Source of the DNA: Oscillospiraceae bacterium
GTDB taxonomy: Bacteria; Bacillota; Clostridia; Oscillospirales; Ruminococcaceae
Length of the DNA stretch: 7,289 nt
Assembly: GCA_031285645.1 (NCBI GenBank)
Contig: JAITVU010000409.1
Location: 1 to 7,289 of the forward strand
Reading direction: 5' to 3'
Program-made: the position numbers and the translations under genes
Shown: positions 1-5,471 of the stretch, piece after piece
How the letters are laid out: each line of letters begins with the position of its first letter
Numbering within the stretch: position 1 is the first letter of the stretch
Notes under the pieces: model-generated
Told to the model about the DNA's origin: nothing
Seen by the model: only the letters and a program-made list of their open reading frames with translations
Database searches by the model: none

Positions 1-37
1 CGCTGCAAGCAGACGGTGCATCCGAAGGATACCGCTC
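1..37. other. Upstream flank of the MBL gene, no gene assigned
   Basis: This stub is too short to assign. All three plus frames are open into the MBL gene. Frame 1 stays open to a TAA at 85-87 and frame 3 to a TGA at about 170, so either could be the tail of an upstream gene. GAAGGAT at 24-30 is the probable ribosome binding site of the gene starting at 38. Confidence 0.4.
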
Positions 38-691
38 ATGCTGCCAAAATGGACCGTACTCAATATCGGATCAATTTCACGCAATAAATTCTGGGGTGAG
101 CGGGAAGAAAAATCATACCGCGAAATTTTCTGCACATGCACGCTGATACAGACCGACACGGATATCATCGTTGTCGATCCCTCCATGGCGGGGGATGATA
201 TGGCCTATCTGCTGGATTCCCGTTGCGGCATCCTTCCCGGCGACGTCACAAAAGTGTTCGTCACGCATACCCATGGAGATCATACCGTCGGTATGGACGG
301 CTTCCCGCACGCGCAATGGTTTATGATGCCCGGTGAGATCGCCAGTCTTGGGAAAGGACAGGAACAGTGGCAGGATCGCTTTATTCCGGCCGGTGACGAA
401 ATCGCATCCGGAATCGGGACCATCAGCCTGCCCGGCCATACCCCCACACTGGGCGGCCTTATCTTCAATGCTTTGGAGGGGCGCGTGGTCGTCGCCGGGG
501 GCGGCGTGATGACAAGGGATTTCTTCCGTCACCGTATGGAGTATCACAACAGCCAGGATCCGGCCGTCGCGTCCCAAACGCTTGAAATGCTCGCGAACAC
601 AGCCGATGTTATTGTGCCCGGCCATGACAATTACTTTTATGTGAAAGCGGCCGAAGCCATGCCAAAACAGGAAATTATCTATACAAAATGA
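38..691 (+). CDS. MBL-fold metallo-hydrolase, bridging Asp apparently replaced
   Basis: This is a 217-residue cytoplasmic protein of the metallo-beta-lactamase superfamily; the substrate cannot be deduced. Visible family motifs are the HxHxDH metal motif THTHGDH (His77, His79, Asp81, His82), LPGHT with His134, and a C-terminal VPGHDN with His196. The segment VVVAGGGVMTRDFF is where relatives usually carry an A-G-D-x motif whose Asp bridges the two metals. Here that position is Gly155 (codon GGC, one base from GAC), so metal binding may be altered. The start at 38 is chosen for the GAAGGAT Shine-Dalgarno at 24-30; the frame is open upstream to base 2, so a longer N-terminus is possible. No signal peptide or membrane segment is seen. 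A gap of 550 bp separates it from the xylanase, so a shared operon is doubtful. The fold is certain; the function is unknown. Confidence 0.9.
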   Translation: MLPKWTVLNIGSISRNKFWGEREEKSYREIFCTCTLIQTDTDIIVVDPSMAGDDMAYLLDSRCGILPGDVTKVFVTHTHGDHTVGMDGFPHAQWFMMPGEIASLGKGQEQWQDRFIPAGDEIASGIGTISLPGHTPTLGGLIFNALEGRVVVAGGGVMTRDFFRHRMEYHNSQDPAVASQTLEMLANTADVIVPGHDNYFYVKAAEAMPKQEIIYTK

Positions 692-1120
692 TCCTTGCCG
701 CCGCATAGCCGGCTGTGCCGTCGGCCGGTCTGATAATGAACCTCCCCGGGGTATCAAGCCGACATACCGGGCTGCGGCCCAAAAGGGCTTATACCAATAT
801 TCACTTACCGATGGGGGTAAGACCAATCTTACGGAGATCGATCCGGCCAAATGCGATTTGAGTTTCTGGCGCGCACAATAGTAAACGTGACCTTTTCTGT
901 GGTCTGCCCGGAACTATCCGCTTCCGCCACGGTACGCTCCTGCATTGAAACAGAAAGCCAACTGCGTATAACCGCCTGCGCCTCAGGCTTAAAAAAGCCC
1001 GAGTGCCGGGATATGTTGGAGATCCTTTTTTCTTCTCCACCGGATTCGCAGCAGGACTGATGGATATCGGAACGGATCGGACACCATTTTTGTTGTACTG
1101 AAAAAAAGGTATAAAAGAGC
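692..1120. other. Gene-poor intergenic region
   Basis: No convincing gene is seen. The open frames here (a 69-codon plus frame at 851-1060 and minus frames) have low-complexity, non-protein-like translations and no good ribosome binding site. The stretch holds small GC-rich inverted repeats. GCCC-AAAA-GGGC at about 777-788 could be a weak end signal for the MBL gene. Two overlapping 6-bp hairpins, CTTACC/GGTAAG (804-809/816-821) and GTAAGA/TCTTAC (817-822/827-832), share bases 817-821 and are mutually exclusive. One copy of a 16-bp dispersed repeat lies at 788-803. Confidence 0.4.
788..803 (+). repeat. 16-bp dispersed direct repeat, copy 1
   Basis: CTTATACCAATATTCA occurs here and again, identically, at 4640-4655. 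After one mismatch both copies continue with TTA. A shorter core, TATACCAAT, recurs at 7015-7023. The two long copies flank the xylanase/xylosidase pair. They could be the end of a small mobile or dispersed intergenic element, but no inverted partner copy was found in the window. Confidence 0.6.
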
Positions 1121-1149
1121 TTGTGGAATTAATGCAAAAGCGGTATGAT
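1121..1149 (+). promoter_or_regulatory. Candidate sigma-A promoter for the xylanase
   Basis: TTGTGG (1121-1126) and TATGAT (1144-1149) are 17 bp apart, with the -10 matching consensus at five of six bases and the -35 at three. Transcription would begin near 1156, leaving a leader of about 87 nt. A second, poorer TATAAA lies at 1110-1115. This is a motif match only. Confidence 0.4.
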
Positions 1150-1179
1150 CATCTTAAGAGTTGACGGCGGACAGCGCCG

Positions 1180-1212
1180 GACGGCATCGGGGCCGCCCTA
1201 CGCCATGCCGTC
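1180..1212. repeat. Inverted repeat in the xylanase leader
   Basis: GACGGCAT (1180-1187) and ATGCCGTC (1205-1212) form a perfect 8-bp inverted repeat around a 17-bp GC-rich centre. It sits between the candidate promoter and the GH10 ribosome binding site. No T-run follows, so it is not a standard terminator. It could be an operator for a sugar regulator or a leader RNA hairpin. Confidence 0.45.
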
Positions 1213-1242
1213 ATGTATTGAGACGAAAGGCGGTTTGATGAC

Positions 1243-2205
1243 ATGACACTGAAAGAGAAGTATGCGGACTATTTCCTTATGGGCGCGGCGCTCAACGCGT
1301 CGTCGGTGGATACGCACCGGGATATCATATTGCGGGAGTTCAACAGCGTAACATGCCGCAGCGAGATGAAATTCGGCGTGATCGCGCCGGATACGGTCCA
1401 CTATAATTTTGAACCCGCCGACAAGATTTTTAATTTCGCGATGGACAACAACCTGGCCATACGCTACCACACTCTGCTCTGGCATAATCAGGCGCCTGAT
1501 GTGCTCTTTGAAAAGGACAGGGAGAGCGTTTTGCGCACACTGCGCATGCACGCGGACACAATGGGCGGGCGTTACGGAAAAGGTTTTTACGCCTGTGACG
1601 TTGTGAACGAGGCAATCGACGATAAACACGGTTACTTTATGCGCCAGTCCAACTGGCAGGAAAAACTGGGGGACAACTTGTGTGACATCGCTTTCCACTA
1701 CGCCAGGGAGGCCATGCCGGGCGTGTCGCTTTACTATAACGATTACAATGAATGCAATCCCGAAAAAAGCAAAAAAATATACGAGCTTGTCAAGAGCATG
1801 CGGGAACGCGGAATCCCGGTCGACGGCATCGGCCTGCAGGGTCACTGGAATATCGAGTCGCCCACAATGGATGAAATCAAACGCGCTATTGAGCTTTATG
1901 CCAGCCTTGGCGTTAAACTTCAGGTAACGGAGCTTGACATCTCGGTTTATAACCACAGGGAACCGTCCGACCTGACGGCGCCCACCCCTGAAATGATTAA
2001 GAAACAGCTTCAAGTTTATAAGGATATCTTCGCCATATTCCGCAACTACAAAGATGTCATCGAGAGCGTGACGACTTGGGGCGTGGCGGACGACGAAACG
2101 TGGCTGCGTTACCATCCGGTTAAGGAAGGCCGCCTCAACTGGCCGCTGATCTTTGATGTCAACCACGAACCGAAAGAGATTTACTATGCGATTATGGACT
2201 TTTAG
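1243..2205 (+). CDS. Cytoplasmic GH10 endo-1,4-beta-xylanase
   Basis: Glycoside hydrolase family 10 retaining endo-xylanase, 320 residues, about the size of a bare GH10 catalytic domain. It hydrolyses internal beta-1,4-xylosidic bonds. Seen in order are EMK (about 41-43), WHNQ (80-83), the acid/base motif DVVNEA with Glu123, NDYN, GLQGHW with His201, the nucleophile motif VTELDIS with Glu230, and TTWGVADDETWL near the C-terminus. The two Glu residues are 107 apart, typical of the family. There is no signal peptide or carbohydrate-binding module, so it should act in the cytoplasm on imported xylo-oligosaccharides. The start is supported by GAAAGGCGG at 1224-1232, ten bases upstream, and by the family-like N-terminus MTLKEKYADYF. 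GH120 lies 217 bp downstream on the same strand with no clear terminator between, so cotranscription is likely. Family assignment is firm; cellular location is inferred. Confidence 0.96.
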   Translation: MTLKEKYADYFLMGAALNASSVDTHRDIILREFNSVTCRSEMKFGVIAPDTVHYNFEPADKIFNFAMDNNLAIRYHTLLWHNQAPDVLFEKDRESVLRTLRMHADTMGGRYGKGFYACDVVNEAIDDKHGYFMRQSNWQEKLGDNLCDIAFHYAREAMPGVSLYYNDYNECNPEKSKKIYELVKSMRERGIPVDGIGLQGHWNIESPTMDEIKRAIELYASLGVKLQVTELDISVYNHREPSDLTAPTPEMIKKQLQVYKDIFAIFRNYKDVIESVTTWGVADDETWLRYHPVKEGRLNWPLIFDVNHEPKEIYYAIMDF

Positions 2206-2284
2206 TTGCCGGACAGTGCCCGGGCGTATAAGGGATGAATAAAACGACGGTATATGGGGCAATGGCTGTAATAAAGGAGATAGC

Positions 2285-2353
2285 GTGAATAATCGCGCTA
2301 ACATCATTGGATGTGCCAATTTCTCGCCGCCTGTGGGCGGCAACCGAAATTGA
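2285..2353 (+). CDS. Candidate 22-residue leader peptide ahead of GH120
   Basis: This short GTG-start ORF encodes VNNRANIIGCANFSPPVGGNRN and ends in TGA at 2351-2353. The case for it is the Shine-Dalgarno AAAGGAG at 2273-2279, five bases before the GTG and stronger than that of the downstream GH120 gene. It also ends seven bases before the 15-bp inverted repeat that covers the GH120 Shine-Dalgarno. Codons 14-19 overlap a small perfect hairpin, GCCGCC-TGTG-GGCGGC (2326-2341). No known peptide is recognised. It may be a regulatory leader ORF whose translation opens the downstream stem, or it may be chance. Conservation in relatives has not been examined. Confidence 0.35.
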   Translation: MNNRANIIGCANFSPPVGGNRN

Positions 2354-2360
2354 TGCGCAA

Positions 2361-2419
2361 AAAGACCATTCCTTTTCATGGTCTATTTGTGCCCGAGCTT
2401 TGCGAAAGGAATGGTCTTT
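2361..2419 (+). promoter_or_regulatory. Hairpin sequestering the GH120 ribosome binding site
   Basis: AAAGACCATTCCTTT (2361-2375) and AAAGGAATGGTCTTT (2405-2419) form a perfect 15-bp inverted repeat with a 29-nt loop. The 3' arm contains the only Shine-Dalgarno-like sequence ahead of GH120 (AAAGGA, 2405-2410) and ends three bases before the chosen ATG at 2423. Part of the 5' arm, AGACCAT (2363-2369), can instead pair with ATGGTCT (2378-2384) in a 7-bp hairpin, which leaves the Shine-Dalgarno free. The pairings are read from the sequence; control of translation is inferred. A terminator is less likely because only TTTATT follows the stem. Confidence 0.6.
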
Positions 2420-2422
2420 ATT

Positions 2423-4360
2423 ATGGAATACCACGTTATGTTAACAGGTCACGATATGCAGGCGGGGACAGTAGAAGCCCCCTTCCGCACCATATCAAAA
2501 GCCGCCGCCGTGGCGTTGCCGGGCGATGTTGTGACAGTGCATGCGGGGACTTACCGCGAATGGGTCAGCCCGCAAAACGGCGGAACGGAGCACGCGCGCA
2601 TTACATATCGGGCCGCTGAGAACGAGGACGTTGTGATAACGGGCGCCGAAGCTGTTTCGGAATGGAGCGATGAAGGGGAAGGCGTGTGGAAAACGGCGAT
2701 TCCCAATACGTTCTTCGGCGACTATAACCCATACTCGGACGTCATCGGCGGGGATTGGTATTTTGAGCGCGAAAACGTCTACCATACCGGGGAGGTCTAC
2801 CTGAACGGCAAATCCATGTATGAAGCCCAGACGCTCGACGGCGTCAGGCGTCCTGTCGAAACGGCCGCTTCGTGTGATAAAGCCGGTTCGCTTTTTACAT
2901 GGTATTGTGAGGCGGACAATGAAAAAACCGTGATCTGGGCTAACTTCCAGGGCGCGGATCCGCGCAGTGAAACAGTGGAGATCAATGTCCGGCCTTTTGT
3001 CTTTTGGCCGAAACAAACCGGCCGCGGCTTTATCACGGTGCGCGGGTTTACACTCAGGCAGGCGGCGACGCAGTGGGCGCCGCCCACTGCGTTGCAGACG
3101 GGACTGATAGGCCCGCACTGGAGCCGGGGATGGATTATCGAGGACAACATCATCAGCGACTCCAAAAACAGCGGCATCAGCCTTGGAAAGGACATCGGCA
3201 CCGGGCATAACGAGTGGACGCGCCTTGGCGCCAAGGGCGGGACCCAGCGCGAACGGGAGGTGATCTTCCGCGCCCTGCATGGCGGCGGCTGGCACAAGGA
3301 AAATGTCGGCGGCCACATTGTGCGCAACAACATCATCAGGGACTGTGAGCAGACCGGGATTGTTGGACATTTGGGCGCGGCGTTCAGCACTATTGAGCAC
3401 AACCACATTTATCGCATTCACTATAAACGCCAGTTCCATGGCGCCGAAGTGGGCGGCATTAAGCTCCACGCCGCCATAGACACCCAAATAAAGCGCAACT
3501 TTATCCACGACAGCTATCGCGGACTTTGGCTTGACTGGCAGGCGCAGGGGACCCATATATCCCGCAATGTGTTTTATGATAATTCAAGCGAGGACTTTAT
3601 GGCGGAGGTGTGTCACGGCCCCTACCTGCTGGACAACAATCTTTTCCTCTCCAAGTGGGCCTTTAAGGATATGTCGGAGGGCGGCGCTTTTGTCCACAAC
3701 CTGATTCTGGGCAAATTTGCCGCCTGCACCGAACTCACCCGCTACACGCCTTACCATTTTCCGCATCATACGGACGTGTACGGCGTATCCAATATCTACG
3801 GCGGCGATAACCGATTTTATAACAATGTGTTTTTGCGGCATTCCGATGACGACGACAGTCCCGGGATCTCCAATTTCTGGAACGGCGCGGCGATTATGGA
3901 CGGTGTTCCATCCGGCGCGACTTTCAAGCAGACGCCTGTCGGCACAGCCCAATATGACGATTATCCGGCCCCGGACGACCCGCCGCCGGAAAAACCATTC
4001 TTTGAGCGCAAGCTGCCGGTGCGCTGCGCGCACAATCTCTATTTGAACGGCGCGAAACCCTGCGCAAGAGAAGTGGAGCCCGCCGTTTATAAAGACGCGA
4101 TAATTGACGTTGAAATAATTGACCGCGCCGCGGGCCGGATCAGTGTCCGCATCAAAAACGCGGACCGCCTGAATACGGGTCTGTGCCGGATTGTAACAAC
4201 GCAGACGCTCGGCCAAAGCTTTCACGCGGAAATGATGTACGAAGCGCCCGACGGCGCGCCGCTTTGCTTCGACACCGATTATTTCGGGAACAGGCGCGAT
4301 ACGGTCGTGCCCGGGCCTTTCGCGGTGCGTGATGAAGACAGCATTGACGTGCGCTATTAG
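2423..4360 (+). CDS. GH120 beta-xylosidase (right-handed beta-helix)
   Basis: A 645-residue exo-acting beta-xylosidase of glycoside hydrolase family 120, close to the length of characterised members such as Thermoanaerobacterium XylC. It releases xylose from xylo-oligosaccharides. The N-terminus (MEYHVMLTGHDMQAGT, PFRTISKAA, PGDVVTVHAGTYREWV) is the typical beta-helix cap. Parallel coils follow, with repeated NNII, HNHIY and RNVFYDN turns and the family segments NFQGADP, GLIGPHWS, IVGHLG and IKLHAAID. By comparison with XylC the nucleophile is Asp371 in LWLDW and the acid/base is Glu395 in EVCHGPYL. No signal peptide is present, so it should be cytoplasmic beside the GH10 enzyme. In-frame ATGs also occur at 2378 and 2411. 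I chose 2423 because homologous proteins begin MEYHV and AAAGGA (2405-2410) can serve it, although the 12-nt spacing is long. The frame stays open for 52 codons beyond the TAG at 4358-4360. Confidence 0.93.
   Translation: MEYHVMLTGHDMQAGTVEAPFRTISKAAAVALPGDVVTVHAGTYREWVSPQNGGTEHARITYRAAENEDVVITGAEAVSEWSDEGEGVWKTAIPNTFFGDYNPYSDVIGGDWYFERENVYHTGEVYLNGKSMYEAQTLDGVRRPVETAASCDKAGSLFTWYCEADNEKTVIWANFQGADPRSETVEINVRPFVFWPKQTGRGFITVRGFTLRQAATQWAPPTALQTGLIGPHWSRGWIIEDNIISDSKNSGISLGKDIGTGHNEWTRLGAKGGTQREREVIFRALHGGGWHKENVGGHIVRNNIIRDCEQTGIVGHLGAAFSTIEHNHIYRIHYKRQFHGAEVGGIKLHAAIDTQIKRNFIHDSYRGLWLDWQAQGTHISRNVFYDNSSEDFMAEVCHGPYLLDNNLFLSKWAFKDMSEGGAFVHNLILGKFAACTELTRYTPYHFPHHTDVYGVSNIYGGDNRFYNNVFLRHSDDDDSPGISNFWNGAAIMDGVPSGATFKQTPVGTAQYDDYPAPDDPPPEKPFFERKLPVRCAHNLYLNGAKPCAREVEPAVYKDAIIDVEIIDRAAGRISVRIKNADRLNTGLCRIVTTQTLGQSFHAEMMYEAPDGAPLCFDTDYFGNRRDTVVPGPFAVRDEDSIDVRY
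3068..3092. repeat. 25-bp near-perfect palindrome inside GH120
   Basis: ACGCAGTGGGCG (3068-3079) and CGCCCACTGCGT (3081-3092) are exact inverted copies around one central base. In RNA this could form a GC-rich stem of about 10 bp with a 5-nt loop. It encodes the family-conserved QWAPPTALQ region, so protein constraint may explain part of it. Confidence 0.6.
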
Positions 4361-4414
4361 AGCAATTTGACTTTTGTCACTGCATATTCAAGCTGTATTA
4401 AATCAATTTGCTCT
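4359..4414. repeat. Imperfect inverted repeat spanning the GH120 stop
   Basis: AGAGCAATTTGA (4359-4370) and TCAATTTGCTCT (4403-4414) pair at 11 of 12 positions around a 32-nt loop. The left arm begins within the GH120 TAG codon. No T-run follows, so it is a poor terminator candidate. It could stabilise the mRNA 3' end or be the boundary of an inserted sequence. Confidence 0.45.
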
Positions 4415-4447
4415 GAATTTGAGACACGAAATTTTAGGCGGTGGTTT

Positions 4448-4519
4448 ATGAACGATCATGAAGTAATGCCATATACATGCAAAATTTCCTGTCATAACTG
4501 TAAACCTGATCGGCGGTAA
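4448..4519 (+). CDS. Candidate 23-residue Cys-rich small protein
   Basis: This short ATG-start ORF encodes MNDHEVMPYTCKISCHNCKP followed by DRR and ends in TAA. It contains a CxxxCxxC arrangement (TCKISCHNC), a spacing seen in radical-SAM iron-sulfur sites and metal-binding peptides, but no radical-SAM domain surrounds it. AGGCGGTGG at 4436-4444 could act as a weak, close ribosome binding site. A perfect 16-bp hairpin begins four bases after the stop. The frame is the same as GH120's, and there is no stop between the GH120 TAG and this ATG. It may be a true small gene, a readthrough extension of GH120, or noise. No family is recognised. Confidence 0.25.
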   Translation: MNDHEVMPYTCKISCHNCKPDRR

Positions 4520-4564
4520 AAAGGCAAGAAGCATGTCAAGTTGGGGCATTGACATGCTTCTTGC
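4518..4564 (-). terminator. Perfect 16-bp hairpin, probable terminator for ribU
   Basis: GCAAGAAGCATGTCAA (4524-4539) and TTGACATGCTTCTTGC (4549-4564) form a perfect 16-bp stem with a 9-nt loop. Read on the minus strand the stem is followed by CTTTTTACC, giving a U-run typical of an intrinsic terminator, about 180 bp past the ribU stop. On the plus strand the sequence after the stem is GATTTGGCTG, so termination of the GH120 message here would be weaker. Confidence 0.65.
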
Positions 4565-4639
4565 GATTTGGCTGTATTATTTGGTCTTTATAGCGATATA
4601 GGTTTAAAATCGCTGTCCGTTCCTTGTCCGTGGGCATAT

Positions 4640-4655
4640 CTTATACCAATATTCA
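4640..4655 (+). repeat. 16-bp dispersed direct repeat, copy 2
   Basis: This is the exact second copy of CTTATACCAATATTCA, 3,852 bp from the copy at 788. It lies in the junction between the convergent GH120 and ribU genes, near several hairpins. Sequence beyond the next few bases does not match copy 1. Confidence 0.6.
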
Positions 4656-4675
4656 ATTAAATAGCCTGTGAGACT

Positions 4676-4715
4676 GATTGCGCGCATTCTATGGAGCATG
4701 CGCTTACGCGCGATC
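4676..4715. repeat. GC-rich imperfect palindrome downstream of ribU
   Basis: GATTGCGCG (4676-4684) and CGCGCGATC (4707-4715) pair with one T-G position. A competing inner pair, GCGCAT (4682-4687) with ATGCGC (4698-4703), overlaps it. A tandem AGCGGCTT repeat follows at about 4723-4740, next to the ribU stop. Neither strand has a U-run directly after the stem, so it looks more like a REP-like or element-end structure than an intrinsic terminator. Confidence 0.4.
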
Positions 4716-4743
4716 ATTGAGAAGCGGCTTTTTAGCGGCTTGA

Positions 4744-5403
4744 CTATAATATCCCGTTCATCACCAAAACGACCATCACGCAAGTTATCACAACCCCGGC
4801 GCCCAGCAGCACAACGCCGACAGTCAATTTGCGGCTGTGAGCGCCGCCGGGCGCTCTGTTTTCTTCCGGTATCATATGGGCTTTGCGCAGCGCTACCACC
4901 AAAGGCTTATAGAGCAGTAGGGTTATCCCCAGATTCAGCCCGTGTTTGAGTACGTTAAAAGGCAGGAATACCGGCAAAAGCATCCCGGCCACCGCTTCTC
5001 GGGGCATACCCATATAAATTGGGGTTACAAAGTAGTTCCACAGCATCATCGCCGCAACCGCCAACACAAGCCCGGCGGCCAAACCGATCACAGCGCCGGA
5101 TGCGGTGCGGCGCTTTTTGTAGATAAAAGACGCGGTGCAAGCCAACGCGCAACTGGAAAGTATATTCATAAAGAAGCCGATAAAGCCGTTATCGCTGACA
5201 GTGAACATCTCGACAAGCGAAACCGCCAGCGAAATCATAAAAGCTGATAAGGGGCCATAAATGAAACCGGCGATTACGATGATAACGTCCTTTGGGTCAT
5301 ACTTGAGAAACAGCACAATGGGTATTCGGCCAACCACCATCACAATATAAGCCATTGCGCTTAACATGGCGAGCACCGTAAGTTTTTTCGTTTTTGATTG
5401 CAT
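4744..5403 (-). CDS. ribU: RibU-type riboflavin ECF transporter S component
   Basis: Substrate-binding membrane subunit of an energy-coupling factor transporter for riboflavin, 219 residues. It works with a shared EcfA/EcfA'/EcfT module that is not in this window. The protein is almost entirely hydrophobic. Membrane segments lie near residues 7-25, 38-50, 53-68, 76-94, 103-122 and 146-172, with one more at about 194-216. Family hallmarks include the N-terminal LTVLAMLSAMAYI, KYDPKDV after the first segment, NYFVTPIYMG and LPFNVLK. The extra C-terminal segment follows a polar linker (about 173-192) and makes the protein longer than a six-helix RibU. The start is fixed by AGGAGG at 5412-5417, eight bases from the ATG. 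The long leader carries an FMN riboswitch, which independently supports riboflavin specificity. The gene is preceded by its own promoter and is probably monocistronic. Confidence 0.93.
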   Translation of the reverse strand: MQSKTKKLTVLAMLSAMAYIVMVVGRIPIVLFLKYDPKDVIIVIAGFIYGPLSAFMISLAVSLVEMFTVSDNGFIGFFMNILSSCALACTASFIYKKRRTASGAVIGLAAGLVLAVAAMMLWNYFVTPIYMGMPREAVAGMLLPVFLPFNVLKHGLNLGITLLLYKPLVVALRKAHMIPEENRAPGGAHSRKLTVGVVLLGAGVVITCVMVVLVMNGIL

Positions 5404-5425
5404 AGCACATTCCTCCTGAAAATAA

Positions 5426-5463
5426 TAACACCTGAAAGTACATTGAATGCCTTTCAGGTGTTA
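5426..5463 (-). promoter_or_regulatory. 13-bp hairpin just upstream of the ribU RBS
   Basis: TAACACCTGAAAG (5426-5438) and CTTTCAGGTGTTA (5451-5463) form a perfect 13-bp stem with a 12-nt loop, ending about nine bases before the AGGAGG. A second copy of TTTCAGGTGT at 5468-5477 can replace the copy at 5452-5461 in pairing with ACACCTGAAA (5428-5437). This makes two exclusive structures that could form part of the riboswitch expression platform. A weak terminator role (followed by TTATTTT in the RNA) is also possible. Confidence 0.6.
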
Positions 5464-5471
5464 AATATTTC

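Noticed and set aside
113..850. 245-codon minus-strand open frame over the MBL gene
   Set aside because: It overlaps the MBL gene on the opposite strand and its translation looks non-protein-like.
851..1060. 69-codon plus-strand ORF in the MBL-GH10 gap
   Set aside because: No ribosome binding site, no recognisable motif and an atypical composition.
1198..2379. 393-codon minus-strand open frame opposite GH10
   Set aside because: It is antisense to a gene with clear GH10 catalytic motifs, and its translation has no recognisable domain.
2311..2619. 102-codon plus-strand ORF overlapping the GH120 start
   Set aside because: An internal ATG overlaps the leader-ORF stop, but most of its length overlaps GH120 in another frame and the translation is Arg-rich and featureless.
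2495..3556. 353-codon minus-strand open frame opposite GH120
   Set aside because: It is a GC-driven shadow of the GH120 gene with no ribosome binding site or family motifs.
4536..4637. 33-codon minus-strand ORF beginning MPTDKERTAILNLYRYKD
   Set aside because: The translation looks protein-like, but there is no ribosome binding site, an in-frame TAA lies two codons before the ATG, and the end runs into the 16-bp hairpin. It may be a decayed fragment, but this is too weak to call.
4668..4949. 93-codon plus-strand ORF opposite the ribU end
   Set aside because: It begins in the palindrome cluster and continues as antisense of ribU; no transposase motif is visible.
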